From NCBI RefSeq assembly GCF_030812595.1, contig NZ_JAUSSZ010000003.1, forward strand, positions 186,001-250,000: a stretch of 64,000 nucleotides of DNA, in the 5' to 3' direction. A program made the translations under genes and the position numbers. Below, piece by piece: positions 1-8,538 of this stretch; position 1 is the first letter of the stretch; every line of letters begins with the position of its first letter. Origin of the DNA: Arthrobacter bambusae (GTDB lineage Bacteria > Actinomycetota > Actinomycetes > Actinomycetales > Micrococcaceae). The notes below the pieces were generated by a model. It had not been told where the DNA came from, ran no database searches, and worked only from the letters and a program-made list of their open reading frames with translations.

Positions 1-560
1 CCGCGGACGCCGGGGAGGTGCCGATGGCGTTGGTGGCGGTGACGGTGAAGGTGTACGCGGTGCCGTTCGTGAGCCCGGTGATGTTCGCCGTGGTCGCGGG
101 CGGGTTCCCTGACACGGTGACCGGCGCGAGCGTCGTGGTGCCGGTGTGCGGGGTCACGGCGTAGGAGGTGATCGCCGAGCCGCCGTTGGCAGGCGCGGTC
201 CAGGACACGGTCGCGGAGGCGTTGCCGGCCGTCGCGCTGACCCCGGTCGGGGCGGCGGGCGCGGTCGCCCCCGCGGTCGGGGTGGCCGGTGCCGAGGCCG
301 CGGATGCCGGGGAGGTGCCGATGGCGTTGGTGGCGGTGACGGTGAAGGTGTACGCGGTTCCGTTCGTGAGCCCCGTGACGTTCGCCGTGGTCGCGGGCGG
401 GTTCCCGGTCACGGTGACCGGCGCGAGCGTCGTGGTGCCGGTGTGCGGGGTCACGGCGTAGGAGGTGATCGCCGAGCCGCCGTTGGCCGGGGCGGTCCAG
501 GACACGGTCGCGGAGGCGTTGCCGGCCGTCGCGCTGACCCCGGTCGGGGCGGCGGGCGCG
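1..560 (-). repeat. Tandem FN3-coding repeats, 297-nt period
   Basis: The sequence from 298 repeats that from position 1 with only scattered differences, a period of 99 codons. Each unit encodes one fibronectin type III domain with a VSWTAPANGG core and NGTAYTFTV strand. The two FN3 units at about 1057-1650 are related but more diverged, so the left-edge pair looks like a recent duplication. Confidence 0.85.
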
Positions 561-2965
561 GTCGGGGTGGTCTGGCTGTTGGTGAGGGTGGCGTCGTCGA
601 GGTACATCCAGGTGTCGTCCGCGGGGCTGGAGCCGTCGAGGTGGACGTTGAACCAGAGCACGATGCTCTGTCCGGCGTAGGCGGACAGGTTCGCGCTGAG
701 CTGGGTCCAGGTGCCGTTGTTGTTGCAGAGCTTGAACACGCTGGCCAGGGTGGTGCCGGTGGTGGATCGGACCTGGGCTTCCATCCAGTCATACCGGCAG
801 GTGGTGCCGGTGCAGGTGTCATCGGCGGTGTGCGGCTGGTACCAGAAGGACAGCGTGGAGGTCCCGGTGGCGGGCACGGTGATGGTCTGGGAGAGGCTGC
901 TGTCGCCCAGGGGCTCGGCACCGGATGCCAGGCCCAGCAACGCCGAACCGGTGCCGGTGTGGGCAATCGTGGAGGCCACGGGTGCTTTGACGCCGCCGGT
1001 GGTCCAGGAGCCCAGCCCGGACTCGAAGCCGCCGTTGCTCACGCCGGGAACCGGCGCCGAAGGGGTGACCGGAGCCGAGGCGGCCGAGGGCTGGGACGTC
1101 CCGACGGCGTTACTCGCCGTGGCCGTGAACGTATAGGCCGTGCCGTTGCTCAGCCCGGTGACGGTCGCCGTGGTCGAGGGCGGATTTCCGGAAACCGTCA
1201 CCGGAGCCAAAGCCGTGCCACCGGAAGACGGCGTCACGGTATACGAAGTAAGCGGAGAACCGCCGTTGGCCGGCGCCGTCCACGACACCACAGCGGAAGC
1301 GTTCCCCGCCGTCGCCGTCACCCCGGTCGGAGCCGCAGGCACCGTGGGCGCCGTCGGCGTGACTGGAGCCGAGGCCGCAGACGCCGGCGACGTGCCGATC
1401 GAGTTCGTGGCGGTGACCGTGAACGTATAGGCCGTGCCGTTCGTGAGCCCGGTGACGTTCGCCGTCGTCGCCGGCGGGTTCCCTGTTACGGTGACCGGCG
1501 CAAGGGTCGTCGTCCCGGCGTGCGGAGTGACGGCGTACGAAGTAATCGCCGAACCGCCATTCGCAGGAGCGGTCCAGGAGACGGCTGCGGATCCATTGCC
1601 GGCCGTCGCAGTGACCCCTGTCGGAGCTGCAGGGGCCGTGGGCGCCGTCGGCGTGACATCGATCATCGAATAGTCATCCGTGGTGATCGAACCGTTGGCT
1701 TGGATGTTCAGTCCATAGCTGATCCCCGAGGCACCGGCCGGAAGGGCAGGCGTGGTCCAGCTTACTTGGGTCCAGTTGCTGCTTGCTGTGTACTGTGGGC
1801 TCGCCGTCCAGTAGGTCCAGTAGCCGGTTCCGGTGCGGTAGTAGACCTCGAATTGGGTGATGACGTTGGATTTGTACCACGCACTGAGCGAGTAGATATG
1901 GCCGGGAGTGCCTGTCGGTGAGCAACCACCGAGGTCCAAGGCAGGCAGGAGCTTCGCATCCCCGCTCACATAACCGCTCATGGTCAGCAGTTCGGCGTTA
2001 TTGCCGGTGTGTCCCGGCGAGACCACGGAATACGCGGTCGTATTGGTGCCGTATCCGCCTGCAGCCCAGCATTGCGGGATGCCGTTGGCCAGTGTCTCCA
2101 GGCTGGGGTTCTGGATCATGTTTGTTCCCTGCGCGGGTGGCGGCGGGGCTGGGGGGCCGGCGACTGCGGGCTGGACCGCTCCGCCAATCACCTGGTCAAC
2201 AGTCTTCACGGCCACGTTGCCTGCTGTCTGTTGCTGTGCCAGCCAGGAACTGAATTGACTGAACAGGCTGGGGCTGATGGTAAGCGTCGGATCGGTGCCT
2301 GTCGCTATGTGGTGGAAGGTCAGCTGCACCCATCCGCCCCCGGCGGCTTGGGCCTTGGTCACGCTGTCCTCCAGGTTCTGGAGCGTCCAGGTGCTGTCCA
2401 CTTCCTCCGGCGCCGCGGTGTCGTAAGGATTGGCGGGCGGGATGGATTCTGAAGCCGGCAGTGAAGGATCGTCCTTGCTGTAGAGATCCCCGAGGCCGCG
2501 TGCACTGTTGAATCCGCAATTCTTCACCACGGTCTGCACCGCAGCATCCTGGTCAGCAAAGGGATACGCGAAGCTGGTGACTTTGAATCCCATGTTCATC
2601 AGGGCGACTCGTCCATTGCATACCTGGCGCGTCACCTCGTCCGTGGGCAGGTTGACCAGATCGGGGTGCGTGACCGTGTGCCCGGCGATCTCATTGCCGT
2701 CGGCATAGATCTGCTGCAAGTTCGCCGACGTGACATAGCTCGGCTGATCGATCCATCCCGAGGGGACGAAGAAGGTGCCGTGCAGACCCAAGTTTTTCAT
2801 GGTCGCTTCGGCAGTCATCTGGTCGGCGTTGCCGTCGTCGAAGGTCAGCGAAATGATTGTGCTGGCCGCCGCATGGGCCGGCAAGGCAAGACCTGTCAGA
2901 TATGCAAAGACCATCGCGCCGCACGCGCCGACGGCGGCCCAACGGGCCCCGCGACGTTTCTTCAC
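1..2965 (-). CDS. Secreted NodB-type polysaccharide deacetylase with FN3 and carbohydrate-binding-like modules (3' partial)
   Basis: The gene reads leftward and runs off the left edge, leaving about 988 visible codons. A basic N-terminus, a hydrophobic stretch and an AHA-type cleavage site form a Sec signal peptide. The NodB domain follows, with LTFDDG, GHTVTH (metal His pair), FAYPFAD and LTFHHIA; this family removes N-acetyl or O-acetyl groups from chitin, peptidoglycan or xylan, and the substrate cannot be read here. Next come a jelly-roll-like module (about 2150-1680), two FN3 repeats, a second such module (about 1040-590) and at least two nearly identical FN3 repeats. The chosen GTG follows AAGGAG with a short spacer; GTG codons at 3001 and 2992 are alternatives. 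Extracellular glycan processing is likely. The C-terminus is not visible. Confidence 0.85.
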   Translation of the reverse strand, partial: MKKRRGARWAAVGACGAMVFAYLTGLALPAHAAASTIISLTFDDGNADQMTAEATMKNLGLHGTFFVPSGWIDQPSYVTSANLQQIYADGNEIAGHTVTHPDLVNLPTDEVTRQVCNGRVALMNMGFKVTSFAYPFADQDAAVQTVVKNCGFNSARGLGDLYSKDDPSLPASESIPPANPYDTAAPEEVDSTWTLQNLEDSVTKAQAAGGGWVQLTFHHIATGTDPTLTISPSLFSQFSSWLAQQQTAGNVAVKTVDQVIGGAVQPAVAGPPAPPPPAQGTNMIQNPSLETLANGIPQCWAAGGYGTNTTAYSVVSPGHTGNNAELLTMSGYVSGDAKLLPALDLGGCSPTGTPGHIYSLSAWYKSNVITQFEVYYRTGTGYWTYWTASPQYTASSNWTQVSWTTPALPAGASGISYGLNIQANGSITTDDYSMIDVTPTAPTAPAAPTGVTATAGNGSAAVSWTAPANGGSAITSYAVTPHAGTTTLAPVTVTGNPPATTANVTGLTNGTAYTFTVTATNSIGTSPASAASAPVTPTAPTVPAAPTGVTATAGNASAVVSWTAPANGGSPLTSYTVTPSSGGTALAPVTVSGNPPSTTATVTGLSNGTAYTFTATASNAVGTSQPSAASAPVTPSAPVPGVSNGGFESGLGSWTTGGVKAPVASTIAHTGTGSALLGLASGAEPLGDSSLSQTITVPATGTSTLSFWYQPHTADDTCTGTTCRYDWMEAQVRSTTGTTLASVFKLCNNNGTWTQLSANLSAYAGQSIVLWFNVHLDGSSPADDTWMYLDDATLTNSQTTPTAPAAPTGVSATAGNASATVSWTAPANGGSAITSYAVTPHTGTTTLAPVTVTGNPPATTANVTGLTNGTAYTFTVTATNAIGTSPASAASAPATPTAGATAPAAPTGVSATAGNASATVSWTAPANGGSAITSYAVTPHTGTTTLAPVTVSGNPPATTANITGLTNGTAYTFTVTATNAIGTSPASA

Positions 2966-3092
2966 CGTCTCCTTGCGCGTAGAGATGACCACTCCACTCA
3001 CCGTCCATTCGAACCCGGGGCAACCGTCAGGGATGGGAGTAATCCCCCCTAGACCTTCGGCCGATCATAGGACGTTGAATCCGGGCGCGTCT

Positions 3093-3162
3093 TGAGTGGG
3101 CTCACCCGGATGGGCCGCGGCGATGCCCGGCGACCATGAGTGGGCTCACCCGGATGGGCCGC
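3093..3162. repeat. Spaced direct repeat in the gap between pntB and the deacetylase gene
   Basis: An exact 26-base sequence beginning TGAGTGGGCTCACCCGG occurs at 3093-3118 and again at 3137-3162, a 44-base period. Each copy holds the small palindrome TGAG-TGGG-CTCA. No open frame or T-run explains it. The rest of the roughly 235-base gap (2966-3200) shows nothing else recognisable; it lies upstream of the deacetylase gene and downstream of pntB. Confidence 0.8.
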
Positions 3163-3200
3163 AAAGACACCTGCGAGGATCCCGGGGTTGGTTAACTAAG

Positions 3201-4574
3201 CTAAAGAGCCTTGACCGCGCTCAATACCTTCGTCAGGGACTCTTTGGCGTCCCCGAACAGGAGCGTGGTCTGCGGCTCGTACATGAGTTCGTTCTCGATT
3301 CCCGCGAACCCCGGCCGCATGGAACGCTTGAGGAATACCACCTGGCGTGCGTCGGCGACCTCGAGGATGGGCATGCCGTAAATCGGCGAGCCTGCAGTGG
3401 TCTTCGCGGCCGGATTGACGACGTCGTTCGCGCCGACCACCAGCGCGACGTCCGTTGTCCGGAATTCGGAGTTGATCTCGCCCATTTCCTTGAGCGACTC
3501 ATAGGGCACATTTGCTTCGGCCAGCAGGACATTCATGTGTCCCGGCATGCGACCGGCCACCGGATGGATCGCGAAATCGACGTCGATGCCCCTCGCCTCA
3601 AGTGCAATCGCGAGTTCGGCGGCCGTGTGCTGACCTTGCGCTACCGCGAGCCCGTAACCAGGAACGATGATGACCCTCTGGGCATAGCCGAGAAGCACTG
3701 CAACGTCCTCCGGGCTGGAAGAACGGACGGGACGATCGCTTACCGCCGTCGAACCCGCCGTCGACCCTCCCTTGAATGCGCCAAAGAGGATTCCCGCAAC
3801 GCTGCGGCCCATGGCCGCAGCCATTGCCCTGGTGAGGATGGTGCCTGATGCGCCAACCAGCGTGCCCGCCACCACCAACAGCACATTGCCAAGCACCAGG
3901 CCTGAAGCCGCCACGGCCAGGCCGGTGAAGGCATTCAGCAGCGAAATGACAATCGGCACGTCCGCGCCGCCTACGGGCAAAACAAGCAGCACGCCGGCCG
4001 TCAGTCCCAGCAACAAGAGCACCAGCGCGAGCACGAAGGATCCGCTGAAGACGACGGCGACGGCGGCACCCACCGCCGCGAGCAGCACCGCTCCCATAAG
4101 CGTCGGCAAGCCAGGGAAGACCACCGGGCGCGTGGTCATGAGTTCCTGCAGCTTGGAGAACGTGATGGCAGAACCTGCGAACGAGACCGCTCCGACCAGC
4201 AACGTGAACACAATGGCCACGCGCACCCAGCGGTCTTCGGTGTGCGCGAGTTCCAAGAGTGCCACAAGGGCGGCGGCACCACCCCCGACGCCGTTGAACA
4301 GCGCCACAAGCTGCGGCATCTGGGTCATCTTGACCTGCCGCGCGACCGGCGCGGCCACACTCGACCCGACCACCATTGCGCCCAGGATCCAGGGAACGTT
4401 GTCCATCTTGACCGATACAAAAACCGTGGCGACGGCGAGCGCCGCACCGAATGCACCCACCAGGTTGCCGCGCCGGGCGGTCCGTGGGGAATTGAGTCCC
4501 TTGAGCGCGAGGATGAAGCACACGGCAGCAGCCAGGTAGAGGAGTGAAGTCCACACGGGTTCGATGAGGGTCAT
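3201..4574 (-). CDS. pntB: NAD(P) transhydrogenase subunit beta
   Basis: 457 residues, the usual size of PntB. The first half is a run of membrane helices that forms most of the proton channel. The last 180 residues are the NADP(H)-binding domain III, with VIIVPGYGLAVAQGQ, HPVAGRMPGHMNVLLAEA and ALVVGANDVVNPAA. The enzyme couples inward proton flow to hydride transfer from NADH to NADP+, supplying NADPH. It is the last gene of pntAa-pntAb-pntB and overlaps pntAb by 4 bases, so translation is probably coupled. Confidence 0.97.
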   Translation of the reverse strand: MTLIEPVWTSLLYLAAAVCFILALKGLNSPRTARRGNLVGAFGAALAVATVFVSVKMDNVPWILGAMVVGSSVAAPVARQVKMTQMPQLVALFNGVGGGAAALVALLELAHTEDRWVRVAIVFTLLVGAVSFAGSAITFSKLQELMTTRPVVFPGLPTLMGAVLLAAVGAAVAVVFSGSFVLALVLLLLGLTAGVLLVLPVGGADVPIVISLLNAFTGLAVAASGLVLGNVLLVVAGTLVGASGTILTRAMAAAMGRSVAGILFGAFKGGSTAGSTAVSDRPVRSSSPEDVAVLLGYAQRVIIVPGYGLAVAQGQHTAAELAIALEARGIDVDFAIHPVAGRMPGHMNVLLAEANVPYESLKEMGEINSEFRTTDVALVVGANDVVNPAAKTTAGSPIYGMPILEVADARQVVFLKRSMRPGFAGIENELMYEPQTTLLFGDAKESLTKVLSAVKAL

Positions 4575-4927
4575 CGTGTGCCCTTCCTGGCCTCAGGCTT
4601 TATCGCCTCGAGTTTATTGGCCGCGGATTTCCCGTCCGCACCCACTTCGCGTTTACGCCCGTGGAACATCTCCAGCATCCGGTCGGTCACCACGAAGCCT
4701 CCCACCAGATTGGCGGTGGCGAGGACGACGGCGAGCAAGGCTACCGCGAGGACCCAAGGGTCCGATGCCTGCCCGGCGACGATGATCGCCCCCACCAGGA
4801 TGATCCCGTGGATGGCGTTGGCCCCGGACATCAACGGGGTATGCAGGGTGCTCGAGACTTTTGAAACCACTTCGAAGCCCACGAAAATCGCCAACACGGT
4901 GATGGTGAGCAGGGCGATACCGTCCAT
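4571..4927 (-). CDS. pntAb: NAD(P) transhydrogenase subunit alpha, membrane part
   Basis: 118 residues with three to four hydrophobic helices and the conserved stretch STLHTPLMSGANAIHGI. This is the membrane anchor half of the alpha subunit, which is fused to PntAa in Escherichia coli but separate in many actinobacteria and alpha-proteobacteria. It sits between pntAa (one shared base) and pntB (4-base overlap). The C-terminal 40 residues are charged and cytoplasmic. Confidence 0.95.
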   Translation of the reverse strand: MDGIALLTITVLAIFVGFEVVSKVSSTLHTPLMSGANAIHGIILVGAIIVAGQASDPWVLAVALLAVVLATANLVGGFVVTDRMLEMFHGRKREVGADGKSAANKLEAIKPEARKGTR

Positions 4928-6117
4928 CAGGAAACCCCCTCGTTGGCAGGACTTACAGGTTCAGGCTTCTCGGCGGAGAGCGCCGCAAGGGCCTCGGCCG
5001 TCGGTCCGTGCCGCACCTCGCCATCGTGCGTCAGGCAGGCGCCGGACACCACCTCGTCGCCGAAGTCGGGGACGACTGCTCCGGCACAAGTCATGAGGGC
5101 AAGCAGGTTCGCGACGTTCTTCGCGTAGAGGCGCGAGGCATCGGCGGGCATCGCCGAGGCCGCGTCCTTCATCCCCACCAGCGTGACCGTGCCGTGGCCG
5201 TCCGCCGTCGGGACGAGAAGATCCAGGCCCGGCACTGACCCTTCCACGTTGCCGCCGGACTCCGCGGCGAGGTCGACGACCACCGAGCCCGGGCGCATCT
5301 GCTGCACCATTTCGCGGCTCACCAGGAGAGGGGCCCGTCGTCCGGGGACCGCCGCCGTCGTGATCAGCACATCTGCCTGGGCCACGTGCGGGGCGAGCAG
5401 CTCACGCTGCAGGGCGCCGCGGTCGGCGCTGAGTTCGCGTGCGTAGCCGCCGGACGCTTCCGCCGTCTCCACGTCGAGCTTGATGAAGGTACCGCCCATG
5501 GATGCCACTTCGTCCGCCGAGGCGGGCCGGATGTCGTTGGCGGAGACCCGTGCACCCAACCTCTTCGCGGTGCCGATGGCCTGCAGGCCGGCCACGCCCG
5601 CACCCAACACCAGCACGCGGGCCGGGGGAATGGTTCCGGCTGCCGTCATATACAGCGGAAAGAAGCGCGGGAGGCGCATTGCGGCCTCGAGCACGCAGCG
5701 GTATCCGGCCACGAGTGCCTGGGACGTGAGCGCGTCCATGGACTGTGCGCGGGAAATGCGCGGCACCAGCTCAAGCGCGAAGGAGGTCACGCCCGCCTCG
5801 GCGAGCGCGCGGACGGTGGCAAGCTCCGACGACGGCGAGGCCAGGCCCACGGTGACGGCGCCCCGGCGCAGCGCAGCCGCCGTCGCGGGTTCGAGAGGGC
5901 GAACGTGCGCGTAGACATCCAGTCGGGCCAGATCCAGGGTGGGGACGATGAGGGCGCCTGCCTCGCGGTAGGCCTCGTCGCTGTAGCCGGCAGCGGTTCC
6001 TGCTCCGCTTTCGACGACGACTTCCAGTCCGAGTCCAGCCAACTGCGTGACGGTCTCCGGCGTCGCAGCCACGCGCCGTTCACCGTCCAGGCGTTCCCTC
6101 GCTATGCCAAGTTTCAC
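4927..6117 (-). CDS. pntAa: NAD(P) transhydrogenase subunit alpha, NAD-binding part
   Basis: 396 residues related to alanine dehydrogenase/PntA. The N-terminus MKLGIARERLDGERRVAATP is typical of the family, and VLVLGAGVAGLQAIGTAKRLGA is the NAD-binding Rossmann turn. This is the soluble domain I that binds NAD(H) and passes hydride to PntB. It is the first gene of the three-gene operon. Its promoter would lie in 6118-6252, where I see no confident -35/-10 pair. Confidence 0.96.
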   Translation of the reverse strand: MKLGIARERLDGERRVAATPETVTQLAGLGLEVVVESGAGTAAGYSDEAYREAGALIVPTLDLARLDVYAHVRPLEPATAAALRRGAVTVGLASPSSELATVRALAEAGVTSFALELVPRISRAQSMDALTSQALVAGYRCVLEAAMRLPRFFPLYMTAAGTIPPARVLVLGAGVAGLQAIGTAKRLGARVSANDIRPASADEVASMGGTFIKLDVETAEASGGYARELSADRGALQRELLAPHVAQADVLITTAAVPGRRAPLLVSREMVQQMRPGSVVVDLAAESGGNVEGSVPGLDLLVPTADGHGTVTLVGMKDAASAMPADASRLYAKNVANLLALMTCAGAVVPDFGDEVVSGACLTHDGEVRHGPTAEALAALSAEKPEPVSPANEGVS

Positions 6118-6252
6118 CCGCGCTCCCTTTCCGAGACCTCAAGGTCCCTCTGAACATCGGTGTCCCGAGCCGTCGTTGGCTTGAGTCTATGGCCCACAGG
6201 GCCGGCGCGGGAGTAGGGGTGGCGCTCCGGCCTGCGGTCGGAGGGAGCCGGC

Positions 6253-7644
6253 TCAGCCGTCCGTGCGTTTCCCTCCCGGATTCCGGATGCCAATTGCCGA
6301 GACTATGCCCCCGATGATCAGGAGGACGCCGGTCAGGATCACCACCCGGTGAAACGCGTTGACGTCAAGCCTCTCGCCAACCACTACCCCCACAAAGGCG
6401 ATGCCAAGCAGCCCGGCGACCCGGCTGACTGCGTTGTTTACGGCAGAACCGATGCCGGACTGCTGTTCCGAAATGGAGCCAAGAATGGCAGCAGTCAGTG
6501 GCGCTACTGTGGCAGAGAGGCCGACGGCGAACAGGACGATGCCCGGAAACAGCTGCGTCCAGTAACCGACGTGTGTCTCGGCCGAGAGCATGAGGAGGTA
6601 TCCGCAACCGCCAAGAATGGGGCCGAACGCCATGAACCACCGCGGGCCGAATCGTCCCGCGAGCGATCCGAACCAGGACGAAAGTCCGATGTTCAAAACA
6701 CTGACAGGTAGCAGGGCCAAGGCAGCCAGCGTGGCCGGGAACCCGGCAACCTGCTGCAGGAAAAGCACAACGATGAACCCGCCGATCGACAGTGCCGCGT
6801 AAATGAACGAGGTCGCGATATTCCCGACCCCAAAGTTACGGACACTAAACAATGCCGGCGGCATGAGCGGCTGCTTCGCCGTTTTCTGCCGCCAGATGAA
6901 TCCGGCGAAGCACACGATTCCGAGGATGAACGGCACGAGAATGAGCGGGCTTGCCCAACCGAAGTGGCCTTGTTCGATCAAGGCGTACACCGGGCCGCCG
7001 AGCCCGAGGACACAGAGTACGGCCCCTGGATAATCAATCCGGATGCCTTCCTCCCGCACATCTTTGGCCCGCAAGATGGCGAGCAGGTACATCGTGACGG
7101 CAATGGGCAGGACGTTTATCCCGAAGACCCAGCGCCAGCTGAGTGAATCCACCAACACTCCGCCCAACAAGGGGCCGGCGATGAACGCGACCGTTGTGCC
7201 CGCCGTCCATTGGCCGATGGCCTTCGCCCGCGCCGGCCCATCGAAGACGGACGTAATGAGGGCCAGGGAACTGGGTACAAGGAGCGCTCCCGCCGCGCCT
7301 TGGAGCCCGCGCGCAAGGATGAGCACTGCGGGGTCGGGTGCCATCGCGCACAGCAACGACGTCACGCCGAACCCGAGGAGGCCAACCCGCAGGATCACGA
7401 TCCGGCCAAGGACATCCGAAAGGGAACCGGCGAGCAGGATCAGTGAACCGAGGGTGATCAGGTAAGCGTCCACCACCCACTGCTGCGTGGCCAGGCCCCC
7501 ACCCAGCTCACGGGAAATGGCGGGCAGCGCGACGTTGACCACGGTGCTGTCCAGAAACGAGACAAAAGACGCCAGGATGGCGATCCAGAGCACTAGTTTC
7601 TGTGCGTTCCCTACCGTCTGCAGATCCACTCTCCCAGTGAACAC
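6253..7644 (-). CDS. MFS transporter, DHA2 (EmrB/QacA) type
   Basis: About 463 residues with 12 to 14 membrane helices. It carries the DHA2 opening FVSFLDSTVVNVALPAIS, the loop motif GSLSDVLGRIVILRVG and, further on, LGGVLVDSLSWRWVFGINVLP. Such proteins exchange protons for drugs or other small molecules. It begins a few bases after the upstream pcaR-like gene, at the end of the pca run, so it may export a toxic aromatic or carry a pathway substrate; the cargo cannot be read. A GTG start is used because AGGG precedes it; a TTG lies one codon upstream. Confidence 0.85.
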   Translation of the reverse strand: MFTGRVDLQTVGNAQKLVLWIAILASFVSFLDSTVVNVALPAISRELGGGLATQQWVVDAYLITLGSLILLAGSLSDVLGRIVILRVGLLGFGVTSLLCAMAPDPAVLILARGLQGAAGALLVPSSLALITSVFDGPARAKAIGQWTAGTTVAFIAGPLLGGVLVDSLSWRWVFGINVLPIAVTMYLLAILRAKDVREEGIRIDYPGAVLCVLGLGGPVYALIEQGHFGWASPLILVPFILGIVCFAGFIWRQKTAKQPLMPPALFSVRNFGVGNIATSFIYAALSIGGFIVVLFLQQVAGFPATLAALALLPVSVLNIGLSSWFGSLAGRFGPRWFMAFGPILGGCGYLLMLSAETHVGYWTQLFPGIVLFAVGLSATVAPLTAAILGSISEQQSGIGSAVNNAVSRVAGLLGIAFVGVVVGERLDVNAFHRVVILTGVLLIIGGIVSAIGIRNPGGKRTDG

Positions 7645-7651
7645 CAAAGCC

Positions 7652-8458
7652 CTAGTGCTTGGCAGCGATATCCGACGAAATCAGGCCTGCAGTGCGGAGG
7701 ATTTCTTGCCGGACCGAGTCGAGGTAGGCCGGGGGGTCCGGCTGCGCGGCGACGTTCTGGGCCTGGAGCGAGACATTGACTGCAGCCACGACCTTGCCCG
7801 CGGCGTTGCGGACCGGGGCGGCCACTGACATGAGCCCCAATTCGAGTTCCTGGTCCAACAGGCACCAGCCCTGCCGACGAACGCGATCCAGCTCGGCCAC
7901 GAGCTGTTCACGGGAGGTGATAGTCCGGGGTGTCAGAGCCTTGAACTCCACCGAGGACAAATATTCGTCCAGCTTCTGCTGCGTCAGGTCGGCCAGGAGT
8001 ACGCGCCCCATGGACGTGGCGTAGGCCGGGAAGCGGGTGCCTACGGTGATTCCGACCGTCATGATGCGTCGAGTGGAAACGCGGGCCACGTAGAAAATGT
8101 CGCTGCCATCCAGTACCGCGGCCGACGTCGACTCCCCCAGCCTCAGCGACAGCTCCTCAAGATGCGGCTGCGCGAGCTGCGGGAGCGACAGGGCGGACAA
8201 GTACGAGTAACCCAGCTGGAGCACCATGGCCGTCAGGGCGAAGGTCTTGCCGTCCGTGCGGACATAGCCTAGCTCCACCAGGGTATGAAGGAACCGACGC
8301 GCCGTGGCACGCGTCAGATTCGTGCGCGCCGCCACCTCGCTGAGGGTCATGACGGGATTGGCCGCGTCAAAAGCACGGATCACGGACAATCCGCGTGCGA
8401 GCGATTGCACGTACTGGTCACTCGCCTGGGGCGCTCCGGCTACTGCTGCGTCGGTCAT
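7652..8458 (-). CDS. pcaR: IclR-family regulator, PcaR type
   Basis: 268 residues from ATG 8458, where the protein begins MTDAAVAG. The N-terminal winged helix-turn-helix includes TLSEVAARTNLTRATARRFLHTL, and the C-terminal two thirds is the IclR ligand-binding domain. The best match in style is the PcaR/PobR subgroup that controls beta-ketoadipate genes in response to aromatic intermediates. It lies directly downstream of pcaJ in the same direction, which supports that role. A longer in-frame extension to 8599 exists but runs into pcaJ and reads as non-native sequence, so it was rejected. Confidence 0.88.
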   Translation of the reverse strand: MTDAAVAGAPQASDQYVQSLARGLSVIRAFDAANPVMTLSEVAARTNLTRATARRFLHTLVELGYVRTDGKTFALTAMVLQLGYSYLSALSLPQLAQPHLEELSLRLGESTSAAVLDGSDIFYVARVSTRRIMTVGITVGTRFPAYATSMGRVLLADLTQQKLDEYLSSVEFKALTPRTITSREQLVAELDRVRRQGWCLLDQELELGLMSVAAPVRNAAGKVVAAVNVSLQAQNVAAQPDPPAYLDSVRQEILRTAGLISSDIAAKH

Positions 8459-8475
8459 GGTTACCAATCCTATTG

Positions 8476-8538
8476 GCGCGAACTGGCAGCACTTGCCCTG
8501 TGAATTGCTTTCAGAGGGCACCTGCTGCCAGTTCGCGC
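8476..8538. repeat. 16-bp perfect inverted repeat spanning the pcaJ end and pcaR leader
   Basis: GCGCGAACTGGCAGCA at 8476-8491 is repeated in inverse at 8523-8538. Inside it, TGCCCT (8494-8499) can pair with AGGGCA (8515-8520). The right arm is coding: it specifies the last residues of PcaJ (KRELAAG). The left arm is in the 17-base-distant leader of pcaR. On the transcript this forms one long hairpin between pcaJ and pcaR without a following T-run. Confidence 0.85.

Noticed and set aside
146..1921. 591-codon rightward open frame
   Set aside because: It is the antisense image of the FN3-coding repeats: arginine/glycine-rich, low-complexity and without a ribosome binding site. The leftward frame gives clear FN3 and NodB domains.
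3093..3162. CRISPR array
   Set aside because: Only two repeat copies, an 18-base spacer and no cas genes; no array occurs anywhere in the window.
3096..3848. 250-codon rightward frame starting in the spaced repeat
   Set aside because: It runs antisense into pntB and shows no family features.
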